This document shows positions 16,368-25,479 of a stretch of 64,000 nt of DNA, one piece after another. The stretch spans positions 372,001 through 436,000 of the forward strand of contig JAXMCW010000002.1 of the NCBI GenBank assembly GCA_046349155.1, written 5' to 3'. Made by a program: the position numbers and the translations under genes. Source of the DNA: Alsobacter sp046349155 (GTDB lineage Bacteria; Pseudomonadota; Alphaproteobacteria; Rhizobiales; Beijerinckiaceae). Within the stretch, counting starts at the first letter, position 1. Each line of letters opens with the position of its first letter. The notes below the pieces were generated by a model. That model ran no database searches. It worked only from the letters and a program-made list of their open reading frames with translations, and was not told where the DNA came from.

Positions 16368-19300
16368 ATGTCGATATCCGGCCCCTTCATCCGCCGGCCG
16401 GTGGGCACCATCCTGCTCGCCATCGGGCTGATGCTGGCCGGCCTGGTCGCCTACCGGTTCCTCCCGGTTGCGAGCCTTCCGTCCGTCGACCTCCCCACCA
16501 TCCGCGTCAACACGGGCCGCCCGGGCGCCGACCCCGTGACCATGGCCGCCACCGTCGCCGCGCCGCTGGAGCGGCGACTGGGCGAGATCGCCGGCGTCAA
16601 CGAGATCACGTCCACGAGCACGCTCGGCTCCGCCAGCATCACGCTGCAATTCGACTTCACGCGCGATATCGACGGAGCCGCTCGCGATGTGCAGGCGGCC
16701 CTCAACGCCGCCGCGACGGACCTTCCGGGCGACCTGCCGAACCTGCCGAGCTTCCGCAAGGTCAACCCCAACGCGATGCCGATCCTCATCCTCGCGCTCA
16801 CCTCCGACACGCTGGAGCCGAGCGCGCTCTACGATGCCGCGGACACGGTGATCGCGCAGCGCATTTCCCAGTTGCCGGGCGTGGCCGAGGTGAACGTCAG
16901 CGGCTCCGAGCAGCCGGCCATCCGCATCCGCGTGAACCCCGCGCGCCTCGCCGCGATGGGAACCAGCCTGGAGGACATCCGCGCCGCCATCGCCAACACC
17001 AACGCGCTCGGTGCGACGGGCTCCATCGACGGACCGGACCTCGCCCGCTCCATCGGCGCCAACGAGCAGGTCCGGCGCGTGCCGAACTATGCCGACCTCA
17101 TGGTCAAGACCGGCGACGGCACGGGCGTCCGGCTGGGCGCCGTCGCCACGATCCAGGAGGGCACGCGCAACAGCCGGGGCGCGGCCTGGTACGAGGGAAA
17201 GCCGTCCGTTCTGCTGATGATCAGCAAGCAGGCCAACGCCAACGTGATCGAGACGGTCGACCGGGTGCGCGCCCTGCTTCCGGAGCTGAAGCGCTGGGTG
17301 CCGGCGGGCATCTCCATCTCCGTGCTGTCGGACCGCACCGGCACGATCCGCGCGAGCGTCGAGGACATGGAGTGGACCCTCGTCGCCACGATCGGGCTGG
17401 TGATGATGGTGGTCTTCCTCTTCCTGCGCCGGATGGCCGCGACGGTCGCCGCCGGCGTCACGGTGCCGCTGGCGCTCTCTGGCACCTTCGCGGCCATGTG
17501 GCTCGCCGGCTTCTCGATCGACAACCTCTCCTTGATGGCGCTGGCCGTCTCGGTCGGCTTCGTGGTCGACGACGCGATCGTCATGATCGAGAACGTGGAC
17601 CGCAACCTCGCGGCGGGCATGGCCCCGATGGACGCGGCGCTGGAGGGCTCCCGGCAGATCGGCTTCACGGTCGTGGCGATCAGCCTGTCCCTGCTCGCCG
17701 CCTTCATTCCCCTGATGATGATGGGCGGCATCGTCGGCCGCTTCTTCCGGGAATTCGCCTGGACGCTGGCCTTCGCGATCCTGTTTTCGACCGTCGTCTC
17801 GCTCACCCTGACGCCCTCGATCTGCGCGCACTGGCTGCGCCTGCAGCCGGACCGGCCGAAGACCTGGCTGGACCGGACGGTGGAGGGGATCCTCGCCGCC
17901 TGCCTCGGCTTCTACGCCCGCACACTGGCCGTGGTGCTGCGCCATCGCGCCCTCACCATGCTGGTCATGGCGGGGACGGTCGCCGCAACGGTCGCCCTCT
18001 ACATCGCCACGCCCAAGGGCTTCCTGCCCCAGGACGACACCGGGCTCGTCATGGGCTGGAGCGAGGCCGCGACGGACATCTCCTTCCCGGCCATGGTCGA
18101 GCTGCAGAAAAAGGTCGACGCCATCGTGCGCGCGGACCCCGCCGTCGCCGGCGTCGGCTCCTCGGCGGGAGGCGGTGGCTACCAGGGCGTCAATTCCGGC
18201 CGCATGTACATCAACCTGAAGCCCATGGCCGAGCGGCAGCTCTCCACGCCCAAGGTCATCGAGCGCCTGCGCAAGGAGCTCGCGGCGGTACCGGGCATCC
18301 GCGTCTATCTCGGCGCCAGCCAGGACGTGCGCATCGGCGGGCGCGCTGGTCGCTCGCAATACCAGTTCACCTTGTGGAGCCCGGACTTCGCCGAGCTCGA
18401 CCGCTGGGCGCCGCAGGTGCTGGAGAAGGTCAAGACAGTCCCGGGCCTCGTCGACGTGTCCAGCGACCGCGAGCAGGGGGGCCTGGAGGCGCGTGTGATC
18501 ATCGACCGCCCGTCGGCCGCCCGGCTCGGGGTGAAGATCCAGGACATCGACAACGCCCTCAACAACGCCTTCGCGCAGCGCCAGATCTCCACGCTCTATT
18601 TCCCGCGCAACCAGTACCGGGTCGTTCTGGAGGTAGAGCCCCGCTTCCGCCGCGACCCCTCGGACATCACCGCGCTCTACGTGCCCGGGGCCGGCGGGAC
18701 TCAGGTCCCGCTCTCGGCGGTGGCGCGGGTGGAGCGCAAGCTGGCACCGCTGGAGGTGAACCACCAGGGGCCCTACCCTTCCGTGACGATCACCTACGCG
18801 CTGGCGGTCGGGGCGAATGTCGACGTCACCACGCAGGCGATCGACAAGGCGGTGGCCGAGATGCACCTGCCGGACACGGTGCACGCGGAATTCGCCGGCG
18901 AGGCGCGGGCCTTCGGCCGTCAGGCCAACAGCCAGCCGCTGCTCATCCTGGCGGCTCTCGCCACCGTATACATCGTGCTGGGCGTGCTCTACGAGAGCCT
19001 CGCCCACCCGCTCACCATCATCTCCACCCTGCCTGCGGCGGGGCTGGGCGCGCTGCTGGCGCTGCAGGTCACGGGCAGCGACCTCTCGCTGATCGCCTTC
19101 ATCGGCATCGTGCTGCTGATCGGCATCGTGAAGAAGAACGGCATCATGCTCGTCGACTTCGCCCTGGAGGCCGAGCGCAAGCGCGGGCTTGCGCCAAGGG
19201 ATGCGATCTTCGAGGCCTGCCTGGAGCGCTTCCGGCCGATCCTCATGACGACGATGGCCTCGCTGCTCGGGGCCATTCCGCTGCTGGTCGCCACCGGCGC

Positions 19301-19481
19301 CGGCTCGGAACTGCGCCGCCCCCTCGGCATCACCATCGTCGGAGGGCTCATTGTGTCGCAGGTCCTCACGCTCTACACCACGCCCGTCGTCTACCTGCTG
19401 CTGGACCGGTTGCATCATCGCTGGTCGCGCAAGCGGCCCGTCGCGGGCGGTCCGCAGGCCGTTCCCGCACCGGCGGAGTAG
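16368..19481 (+). CDS. mdtC: RND multidrug pump subunit, MdtC-like
   Basis: This 1037-residue RND transporter is a paralogue of the preceding subunit. The start SISGPFIRRPVGTILLAIGL, the proton-relay Asp pair in VSVGFVVDDAIVMIEN and late GIVKKNGIMLVDFAL are all intact. In E. coli two MdtB subunits and one MdtC subunit assemble, and MdtC is the part that binds drugs. The start codon follows the mdtB stop by 3 bp with a GGAG-like site inside mdtB. After it come 226 bp without a gene. Very long frames on the opposite strand here are coding shadows. Confidence 0.92.
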   Translation: MSISGPFIRRPVGTILLAIGLMLAGLVAYRFLPVASLPSVDLPTIRVNTGRPGADPVTMAATVAAPLERRLGEIAGVNEITSTSTLGSASITLQFDFTRDIDGAARDVQAALNAAATDLPGDLPNLPSFRKVNPNAMPILILALTSDTLEPSALYDAADTVIAQRISQLPGVAEVNVSGSEQPAIRIRVNPARLAAMGTSLEDIRAAIANTNALGATGSIDGPDLARSIGANEQVRRVPNYADLMVKTGDGTGVRLGAVATIQEGTRNSRGAAWYEGKPSVLLMISKQANANVIETVDRVRALLPELKRWVPAGISISVLSDRTGTIRASVEDMEWTLVATIGLVMMVVFLFLRRMAATVAAGVTVPLALSGTFAAMWLAGFSIDNLSLMALAVSVGFVVDDAIVMIENVDRNLAAGMAPMDAALEGSRQIGFTVVAISLSLLAAFIPLMMMGGIVGRFFREFAWTLAFAILFSTVVSLTLTPSICAHWLRLQPDRPKTWLDRTVEGILAACLGFYARTLAVVLRHRALTMLVMAGTVAATVALYIATPKGFLPQDDTGLVMGWSEAATDISFPAMVELQKKVDAIVRADPAVAGVGSSAGGGGYQGVNSGRMYINLKPMAERQLSTPKVIERLRKELAAVPGIRVYLGASQDVRIGGRAGRSQYQFTLWSPDFAELDRWAPQVLEKVKTVPGLVDVSSDREQGGLEARVIIDRPSAARLGVKIQDIDNALNNAFAQRQISTLYFPRNQYRVVLEVEPRFRRDPSDITALYVPGAGGTQVPLSAVARVERKLAPLEVNHQGPYPSVTITYALAVGANVDVTTQAIDKAVAEMHLPDTVHAEFAGEARAFGRQANSQPLLILAALATVYIVLGVLYESLAHPLTIISTLPAAGLGALLALQVTGSDLSLIAFIGIVLLIGIVKKNGIMLVDFALEAERKRGLAPRDAIFEACLERFRPILMTTMASLLGAIPLLVATGAGSELRRPLGITIVGGLIVSQVLTLYTTPVVYLLLDRLHHRWSRKRPVAGGPQAVPAPAE

Positions 19482-19707
19482 CGGACGCGGCGCCGCCGTC
19501 GGTGCCAGGAGCGCAGCGACGGGGCCGTCCACGCCGGGGCGGCCTCGATCGTTTCGTCGTCCGCCCGCAGGCACGAGGCGTCCCCGAGACCCCACGCGAA
19601 AAGCATGGCTCCCCCGGCCGAGGGGCGTTGGACGCCGGCGCGGCCAGCCTCTAGAGAGGCGCGAAGAGGCCGTCATCCGAGGCGGCCGGGCGGGCAGGGA
19701 CGCGGGC

Positions 19708-20460
19708 GTGACGTTGGACTGGATGTTCCTGGCGGTGGGTGTCCCCGCCGCCATGCTGGTCGGCATGGGCAAGGGCGGGCTGCCGGTCGTGGGGATGCTC
19801 GGCGTCCCCGTCATGTCGCTCACGATGCACCCGCTGGAGGCGGCCGGCATCCTGCTGCCGATCTACGTGCTCACCGACATGTTCGGCCTGTGGTTCTACC
19901 GGAAGGACTATTCGTCCCGGAACCTCGCCATTCTCATCCCTTCCGCCGTGCTGGGCATAGGCTTCGGGTGGGCCACCGCCACGGTCATGTCGGAGGCCGC
20001 CGTGACTCTGCTCGTCGGCCTCATCGGCGTCGGCTTCTGCCTCAACATGTGGCTGCGCAAGGCGCCGGTCGAGAAGCGTCCGGCCGACGTGCCGCGCGGC
20101 GTCGTCTGGGGGGCCCTGTCGGGGTTCACCAGCTTCGTCTCGCATTCCGGCGCCCCCCCGTTCCAGGTCTACGTGCTGCCGCAGAAGCTCGACAAGATGA
20201 CGTATGCCGGCACGTCCACCATCGCCTTCGCGGCGATCAACGCCGTGAAGCTCGTCCCCTACTGGGCGCTCGGCCAGCTCAACGGGGAGGCGATGAAGGA
20301 GGCCGCGCTGCTGATGCCCTTCGGCGCCTTCGCGGTGTTCCTCGGGGTGAAGCTCGTCCGCGTCATCCCGGACAAGGCGTTCTTCACGGCGGTGCAGATC
20401 GCCCTCTTCCTCATCTCGCTGAAGCTGTGCTGGGACGGTCTGCACGGGCTGCGCGCATGA
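19708..20460 (+). CDS. TauE/SafE-type membrane permease
   Basis: A 250-residue integral membrane protein with about eight helices in two repeated halves, as in the sulfite exporter TauE/SafE (DUF81) family. The N-terminal repeat has GMGKGGLPVVGMLGVP and the second has GFTSFVSHSGAPPFQVYVLP, both diagnostic. The GTG start gives a proper first helix; an ATG 15 bases in is the alternative. Family members export sulfite, sulfoacetate or similar anions. The alkanesulfonate operon 40 kb away would make sulfite, but linkage is too loose to assign a substrate. Confidence 0.85.
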   Translation: MTLDWMFLAVGVPAAMLVGMGKGGLPVVGMLGVPVMSLTMHPLEAAGILLPIYVLTDMFGLWFYRKDYSSRNLAILIPSAVLGIGFGWATATVMSEAAVTLLVGLIGVGFCLNMWLRKAPVEKRPADVPRGVVWGALSGFTSFVSHSGAPPFQVYVLPQKLDKMTYAGTSTIAFAAINAVKLVPYWALGQLNGEAMKEAALLMPFGAFAVFLGVKLVRVIPDKAFFTAVQIALFLISLKLCWDGLHGLRA

Positions 20461-20469
20461 AGCGCGGCC

Positions 20470-21930
20470 TCACTGGACCGCGGCGGTGAGGCGGGCCAGG
20501 TTCTCGATGGCCCGCGTGCCGACCGAGCGTCGCCGCCAGGCCTCCAGGGAGACGGGCCGGGACCGCGCCGCATAGTCCTCCAGCACGTGGCGCAACGGCG
20601 CCACGGCCTTCTCGCCGTAGAGCAGCACCGACACCTCCATGTTCAGCGTGAAGGAGCGGATGTCGAGGTTGCTGGAGCCCATGGCCGCGATGTCGCCGTC
20701 GACCACCATCGCCTTGGCGTGGAGCAGCACGGGCGCGGGGTAGAGGCGGACGTCGACCCCGGTGCGCAGCAATTCCTCGTAGAAGGAGCGCTGGGCGTGC
20801 ACCACGAAGGTCTGGTCCACGGCCTCCGAGTTGATGAGGGTCACCTTGACCCCGCGCTGGGCGGCGCTGGTGATCGCCAGCAGGAGCGCGTCGTCAGGGA
20901 CGAAGTAGGGTGTCGCCACGATCAGGCTCTGCTCGGCGGCATGCATCAGCCCCGTGAAGAGCCGCAAGTTGTTCTCGTTGTCGAATCCGGAGCCGCTCGG
21001 CAGCACCTGCGCCGTCACGCCCTCCCCCGGCACGGTCGCGCCGGCCGCCACGTGGGGATGGAGCGATGCGTCCAGCAATTCGCCCGTCTCCGAGTACCAG
21101 TCCGTGACGAACACGGCCTCGAGCTCGAACACGACGGGGCCGGTCATGCGGATGCAGAGCTCCTCGTAGAACAGGTCGTCGGTGCGGTGATAGCCCTTGG
21201 TGATCAGGTTCAGCGACCCCGTGAAGGCGACGAGGCTGTCGACCACCAGGATCTTGCGGTGGTTGCGCAAGTCGATGCGCAACATCTCCCTGGGGTTGAG
21301 CAGGGGCAGCATGTAGCGCCACGCGATCCCGGACTGCGTGAGGCGCTTCTCCATGTCCTTGCGCCGCGGGAACTTCCGCGAGCCCATCTGGTCGAGCAGC
21401 AGGCGGACCGTGACGCCGCGCGCCACGGCCTGTTCCAGCGCCTCGAAGAGCGGCTCGGTCTCCTCGTCCATGGCGATGATGTAGAACTCGACATGGACAT
21501 AGTGGCGGGCGGCCTCGATGGCCTCGACCATTCTCGCGACGATCCCGTCATAACCGTGCAGGATCTCGATGCCGTTGCCGTGCATGGCGGGCATTCCGCC
21601 CAGGTTTTCCGCAAGGGCGGCGTGCGGCTCCGCCCTCTCGCCGAGCGCCGCGGGACGGGACGGGCCGGCCGCCAGCGCGCTGCCGCGGTCGGAGAGCGCC
21701 GAGGCGATCATGGTCGTCATCTGCCGCTGCAGCTTGCGACGGCGCTCAGGCAGCTTGGGGCTGCCGATGATCAGGAAGAGCATGACGCCGAGGAAGGGCG
21801 CGGCCACGATCAGCAGCAGCCAGGCCGTCGCCGACGACGGCTTGCGGTTGATGGGCACCGTCAGGAACGCCACGATCACGACGGCCATGTGGAGGGACAG
21901 GGGCAGAAGGCTCCAGAGCGTGGTCGGCAT
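20470..21930 (-). CDS. cls: Cardiolipin synthase (PLD superfamily)
   Basis: The 486-residue membrane enzyme condenses two phosphatidylglycerols into cardiolipin and glycerol. Two N-terminal hydrophobic helices (LHMAVVIVAFLTV and AWLLLIVAAPFLGVMLFLII) precede two HKD phospholipase-D motifs: HRKILVVDSLVAFTGSLN and HAKAMVVDGDIAAMGSSNLD. Both are intact. The frame extends far upstream over the divergent hsp20 gene, but the chosen ATG with GGGACC upstream gives the standard family length. It converges on the TauE gene with 9 bp between stops and is divergent from hsp20. Confidence 0.92.
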   Translation of the reverse strand: MPTTLWSLLPLSLHMAVVIVAFLTVPINRKPSSATAWLLLIVAAPFLGVMLFLIIGSPKLPERRRKLQRQMTTMIASALSDRGSALAAGPSRPAALGERAEPHAALAENLGGMPAMHGNGIEILHGYDGIVARMVEAIEAARHYVHVEFYIIAMDEETEPLFEALEQAVARGVTVRLLLDQMGSRKFPRRKDMEKRLTQSGIAWRYMLPLLNPREMLRIDLRNHRKILVVDSLVAFTGSLNLITKGYHRTDDLFYEELCIRMTGPVVFELEAVFVTDWYSETGELLDASLHPHVAAGATVPGEGVTAQVLPSGSGFDNENNLRLFTGLMHAAEQSLIVATPYFVPDDALLLAITSAAQRGVKVTLINSEAVDQTFVVHAQRSFYEELLRTGVDVRLYPAPVLLHAKAMVVDGDIAAMGSSNLDIRSFTLNMEVSVLLYGEKAVAPLRHVLEDYAARSRPVSLEAWRRRSVGTRAIENLARLTAAVQ

Positions 21931-22122
21931 GGGGTCCCGGAATGTCGCGTCGCTGCACTCTGGCCGCGCAGGCCCGCCGGTGCAACACGCCTCGACGGAG
22001 CGTCGGCGAACGGAGGATTGCACATCCGTAGGCCTACTAATCGCGCAACAGCGACTGCAATCCCAGATGTGGCGCGTTGGTTCACCTCTCCCCCGACCAC
22101 GCGAAACCGAGAGGAGATCACG

Positions 22123-22590
22123 ATGGCACGCATTCCTTCGCTCTGGACCGAGGACAAGTGGGTCACCGACCCGATGTCCTTCTTCTCCCGCGACCTGCGC
22201 GACCTCTTCCGCAATCCCGAGGCGGCGCGCTGGGCCGTCCCGGAGACGGGCAGGACGCTGCCGCCCGTCAACATCGCCGAGACCAAGGACGCCCTCGAGA
22301 TCGCCGTCGAGCTGCCGGGAGTCGCCGAGACCGATGTCAGGGTGACGCTCGACCATCAGCGCCTGACCATCGCGGGCGAGAAGAAGACGGAGCGCGAGTC
22401 GACGGAGAAAAACTGGCACGTCGTCGAACGCAGCTCCGGCGCCTTCCAGCGTGTCGTCGCCCTGCCCTTCGAGCCCGCTGCGGACGCGGTAGAGGCCCGG
22501 TTCGACAAGGGCGTCCTGCACGTGACGGTGAAGAAGCCGACGGAGGTGGTGCAGAAGAGCCGGGAGATTCCGGTGAAGCCCTCGGCGTGA
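22123..22590 (+). CDS. Hsp20 family small heat-shock protein
   Basis: A 155-residue alpha-crystallin-domain chaperone that holds unfolding proteins for refolding. The domain runs from PPVNIAETKDALEIAVELPG to FDKGVLHVTVKKP, which carries the conserved GxLxxxxxK motif, and the short C-terminal tail has an IPV motif (REIPVKPSA) used in oligomer contacts. The ribosome site is GAGGAGA. The upstream 192 bp are shared with divergent cls; I could not confirm a heat-shock sigma promoter by eye. Confidence 0.93.
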   Translation: MARIPSLWTEDKWVTDPMSFFSRDLRDLFRNPEAARWAVPETGRTLPPVNIAETKDALEIAVELPGVAETDVRVTLDHQRLTIAGEKKTERESTEKNWHVVERSSGAFQRVVALPFEPAADAVEARFDKGVLHVTVKKPTEVVQKSREIPVKPSA

Positions 22591-22621
22591 GACCTGCGCC
22601 GGACAGAGCCAGGGAGGCGTC

Positions 22622-24193
22622 TTGCAGCAGCAGCCCCACATCCCCGTCGTGGAGGACCAGAGCGCGGTCATCGCCTTCCTGTGCGATCCCGCGACGCACG
22701 GGCTGCCGGATCCCCCCAGGCGGTTCGAGACGCATGGCGCGGTCGTCGTGCTGGCAGGCGACACCGCCTACAAGATGAAGCGCGCCGTGCGCTTCCCCTT
22801 CATGGACTTTTCGACGCTCGCGAGGCGCAAAGCGGCCTGCGAGGCCGAACTCGCCGTCAACGGGCCGAATGCGCCCGAGATCTACCGCGACGTCGTGCCA
22901 GTCACGCGCACGGCCGACGGTCTCGCGCTGGGTGGACCAGGGGAACCCGTCGAATGGCTCGTCCGCATGGCGCGGTTCGACGAGGCGCGGACCCTCGATG
23001 TCCTGGCCTCGCAGGGACCTTTGCCCGACACGCTGCTGGCGCGGCTCGTCGAGGCGGTCGTCGCCTCGCACGCCCGCGCGCCCCTGCGCGAGACGGCCGA
23101 CGTCCCCGCGGCGCTCGGGCGCTACCTCGACCAGAACCAGGCGGCCTTTGCCGCCGATCCCGGGCTCTTCCCGGCAAACGAGGCCGCGGAGCTCACCTCG
23201 CGCTCGCGCGCGGCCTTGGCGAACATCGCCGAACTGCTGCGCCGGCGGACTGCCGCGGGGCAGGTCCGGCGCTGCCACGGCGATCTCCACCTGCGCAACA
23301 TCGTCATGCTGGGCGATCGCCCGGTCCTCTTCGACGCCATCGAGTTCGACGAGGACATCGCCACCTGCGATCTGCTCTACGACCTCGCCTTCCTTGTCAT
23401 GGACGTGTGGGAGCGCGGGCGCCGCGGCGAGGCCAACCGGGTGCTCTGCCGCTATCTCTGGGCCACCGGGGCGGAAAGCATGGAGGGCCTTCCCGCCCTG
23501 CCCTTCTTCGTGAGCCTGCGCGCGGCGCTGCGCGCCAAGATCGAGGCGGCCGAGGCGGGCCAGGACGCGCGCGGCCGGGCGCACGCCGAGGCGGCGATGC
23601 GCTACTTCGCGCTCGCCCGGGAGGCGCTCCGCGGCGAGCGTCCGCGGCTCGTCGCGGTCGGCGGGCTGTCCGGGACCGGCAAGAGCACGCTCGCCGCCGG
23701 GCTCGCTCCGCTGCTGGGCGCACCCCCGGGCGCGGTGCACTGGCGCAGCGACGTCGAGCGCAAGCGGCTGATGCAGGTGGCCGAGACGGAGAAGCTGGAC
23801 GCGTCCGGCTACACGAAGGAGGCCTCGCAGGCCGTGTACGAGCGGCTGCTGGAACGCGCGCGGGCGACGCTTCGCGCGGGGCGCAGCGCCATCGTCGACG
23901 CCGTCTTCGCCCGACCGCAGGAGCGCGAGGCCGTCGAGGCGATCGCCCGCGAGACGGGCGCGGCCTTTGACGGCCTGTGGCTGCAGGCGCCGACGCAGGC
24001 CGTCCTGGCCCGCATCGAGGCCCGCCGTGAGGACGCGTCCGACGCGGACGCCGCCGTCGCCCGAAGCCAGGCGGGCTATGATTGCGGAACGCTGACCTGG
24101 CCCGTCATCGACGCCGGCGGAGCGGCGCACCACACGCTCGCCCGGGCCTGCGACGTGCTGGGCCTGCCGTGCGATCCCGACGGTGAGGACTGA
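22622..24193 (+). CDS. Phosphotransferase-P-loop kinase fusion (APH/AAA family)
   Basis: This 523-residue cytosolic protein fuses two kinase folds. Residues 1-270 resemble aminoglycoside/choline kinases, with a Brenner-type catalytic loop CHGDLHLRNIV (Asp221) and the metal-binding FDAIEFDEDI. Residues 340-523 are a P-loop kinase with Walker A GLSGTGKST (348-356) and a RSDVERK segment, similar to gluconate/zeta-toxin-like kinases. The domain pair is a known but uncharacterised family, usually annotated bifunctional aminoglycoside phosphotransferase/ATP-binding protein; drug resistance is not implied. The start is TTG after GGGAGG; a GTG 27 bases later is possible. It follows hsp20 by 31 bp, probably in one stress operon. 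Confidence 0.82.
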   Translation: MQQQPHIPVVEDQSAVIAFLCDPATHGLPDPPRRFETHGAVVVLAGDTAYKMKRAVRFPFMDFSTLARRKAACEAELAVNGPNAPEIYRDVVPVTRTADGLALGGPGEPVEWLVRMARFDEARTLDVLASQGPLPDTLLARLVEAVVASHARAPLRETADVPAALGRYLDQNQAAFAADPGLFPANEAAELTSRSRAALANIAELLRRRTAAGQVRRCHGDLHLRNIVMLGDRPVLFDAIEFDEDIATCDLLYDLAFLVMDVWERGRRGEANRVLCRYLWATGAESMEGLPALPFFVSLRAALRAKIEAAEAGQDARGRAHAEAAMRYFALAREALRGERPRLVAVGGLSGTGKSTLAAGLAPLLGAPPGAVHWRSDVERKRLMQVAETEKLDASGYTKEASQAVYERLLERARATLRAGRSAIVDAVFARPQEREAVEAIARETGAAFDGLWLQAPTQAVLARIEARREDASDADAAVARSQAGYDCGTLTWPVIDAGGAAHHTLARACDVLGLPCDPDGED

Positions 24194-24281
24194 CGCTCGG
24201 GACGAAGCCGGCCCTCCCGGCGGCAGGCGTCATATGGCCTGCTTCGTCGCGACGCTCCAGCCCCGATGGCGAGCGCCATTC

Positions 24282-24509
24282 CTAGGCGACCGGCCCCACG
24301 GGTCCAGGCGGTTGGGTCGGAATCTCCACGGGCGAGGACGGCGGAATGCCGGGCTCCGGGGCGGGGGGCGGAGCTTCCGGAGGAGGCTCGGCCGGGATCC
24401 CGACCGGCTCGGCCGGCGGCGGGTCCTCCTGCGGAACGGGAGGGCGGGCTGGCGCCGGGTTGGGCTCGGCGGGCGTCGGCGCGGGGCGGGGCGGATCGGA
24501 GAGCGGCAT
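24282..24509 (-). CDS. Proline-rich small hypothetical protein
   Basis: This is a 75-residue protein with very high Pro and Ala/Glu content (MPLSDPPRPA... ending PGPVGPVA) and no hydrophobic segment, so it should be an extended disordered chain. It starts 2 bp after the DUF6496 gene stop in the same direction, which supports coupling, but the ribosome site is weak. No family is recognised, and low-complexity coding in a GC-rich genome can be spurious. Confidence 0.4.
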   Translation of the reverse strand: MPLSDPPRPAPTPAEPNPAPARPPVPQEDPPPAEPVGIPAEPPPEAPPPAPEPGIPPSSPVEIPTQPPGPVGPVA

Positions 24510-24511
24510 CG

Positions 24512-24970
24512 TCAGCGCCCCAGCGCGCGCTGCAGCGCGTCCTTCGACATGCGCGATCGCCCGGGCAGGTTCCTGCGCTTCGCCTCGGCGTAGAGCTGCG
24601 CCTTGCTGCGCTCGCCAGAGGATGCCGGCTTGGCGGCGGACTTCGCTCCGGACTTGGCTCCGGACTTGGCCTCCGGCTTGCCGCCGCGCGCGCCCTTGGC
24701 GAGCGTGCGATCCTGCGCGCGCCGCCCCTCCGTCTTCGCCTCGGCCGTCTCGCCGCGCCGCTCCCTGGCCTTCGTCCTGTGCAGCGTCTTCTGGTTCGTC
24801 CCAGGGCTCTCCCGATTGCTGGCTCCCGCCTCGCGCAACGCGATGGCGATGGCCTGCCTGGGAGACTTCACCTTCGGACCGGAGCCGCGGATGCGGAGTT
24901 CGCCTTGCTTGAACTCGTGCATCACCCGCTCGACGGTCGCCTTCTGCTTGCCCGACTGGCGCTGTGGCAT
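24512..24970 (-). CDS. DUF6496-type basic protein
   Basis: The 152-residue very basic protein has the N-terminal block TVERVMHEFKQGELRI...SPRQAIAIALREAGAS, which I recognise as the DUF6496 family seen in many soil proteobacteria. A Lys/Ala/Ser-rich linker with KSGAKSGAKSAAK repeats leads to a C-terminal helical segment SKAQLYAEAKRRNLPGRS, resembling the small nucleic-acid-binding Rho-N/SAP-like domain. Together these suggest a nucleoid or RNA-binding protein, which is inference. The ATG has a perfect GAGGAGG site; an upstream ATG would extend into the repeat region. Confidence 0.78.
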   Translation of the reverse strand: MPQRQSGKQKATVERVMHEFKQGELRIRGSGPKVKSPRQAIAIALREAGASNRESPGTNQKTLHRTKARERRGETAEAKTEGRRAQDRTLAKGARGGKPEAKSGAKSGAKSAAKPASSGERSKAQLYAEAKRRNLPGRSRMSKDALQRALGR

Positions 24971-25008
24971 GGCGGTCCTCCTCGCTCGGAGGGCGCAACG
25001 CGCCGCGG

Positions 25009-25080
25009 CCAAGTCGGTTTCCCAAACCAAGTCGCTTTCTTGAACCAGGACGGTTGCCTGAGCCCGGTCGGTCGCCTCAG
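25009..25080. repeat. Four-unit degenerate 18-bp tandem repeat
   Basis: Four consecutive 18-bp units of the form CCAAGTCGSTTNCNTGAA start at 25009, 25027, 25045 and 25063. Units 1 and 2 differ at four positions; units 3 and 4 are more diverged. The last unit contains the crcB stop codon (25077-25079), so the array lies at the end of crcB and before the DUF6496 gene. Confidence 0.75.
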
Positions 25081-25472
25081 GCGGATGCGCCGCCCATGGC
25101 AGCGCCGATCCAGTGCCCTGCCGCGACGGCGAGAAGGCAGAGGACGACGGAGAGCACCACGTTCGCGAACGCCCAGCCCCATTGCCCTTCCTGCATCAGG
25201 CTGAGGGTCTGCAGGCTGAAGCTCGAGAAGGTCGTGAAGCCACCGCACAGCCCCACCATGACGAAGAGGCGGGCTCCGAAGGGCTCCTCGAGCCGGCCGC
25301 CCGGCAGCGAGATCACATTGAACAGCCCGATCACGAAGGAGCCGACGACGTTGATCGCCAGCGTTCCCCAGGGAAATGCCGGCCCGAACAGGGCGGTCGC
25401 CAGATTGGAACACCAGTAGCGCGCCACGCCACCGATGGCGCTGCCGAGCGCGACGAGAAGGGCTGCTTGCAT
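25077..25472 (-). CDS. crcB: Fluoride ion channel CrcB/Fluc
   Basis: A 131-residue four-helix membrane protein that forms a dual-topology dimeric fluoride channel. The diagnostic motif GLCGGFTTFSSFS lies at residues 74-86, Asn41 lies in the pore region TLAINVVGSF, and Arg18 follows GGVAR. A single gene of this length is normal for a homodimer. I see no recognisable fluoride riboswitch in the short upstream gap, which instead holds a 51-residue membrane-protein gene reading in the same direction. Confidence 0.93.
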   Translation of the reverse strand: MQAALLVALGSAIGGVARYWCSNLATALFGPAFPWGTLAINVVGSFVIGLFNVISLPGGRLEEPFGARLFVMVGLCGGFTTFSSFSLQTLSLMQEGQWGWAFANVVLSVVLCLLAVAAGHWIGAAMGGASA

Positions 25473-25479
25473 CAGGAGA

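Noticed and set aside
13455..19850. A 2131-codon open frame on the minus strand opposite mdtB and mdtC
   Set aside because: It is antisense to two clear RND genes. Its translation is low-complexity, rich in Arg/Asp/Gly/His, with no domain, as expected from GC-rich codon bias.
20587..22122. 512-codon upstream extension of the Hsp20 frame
   Set aside because: It is antisense to cardiolipin synthase. The Hsp20 ATG at 22123 has a strong ribosome site and a standard length.
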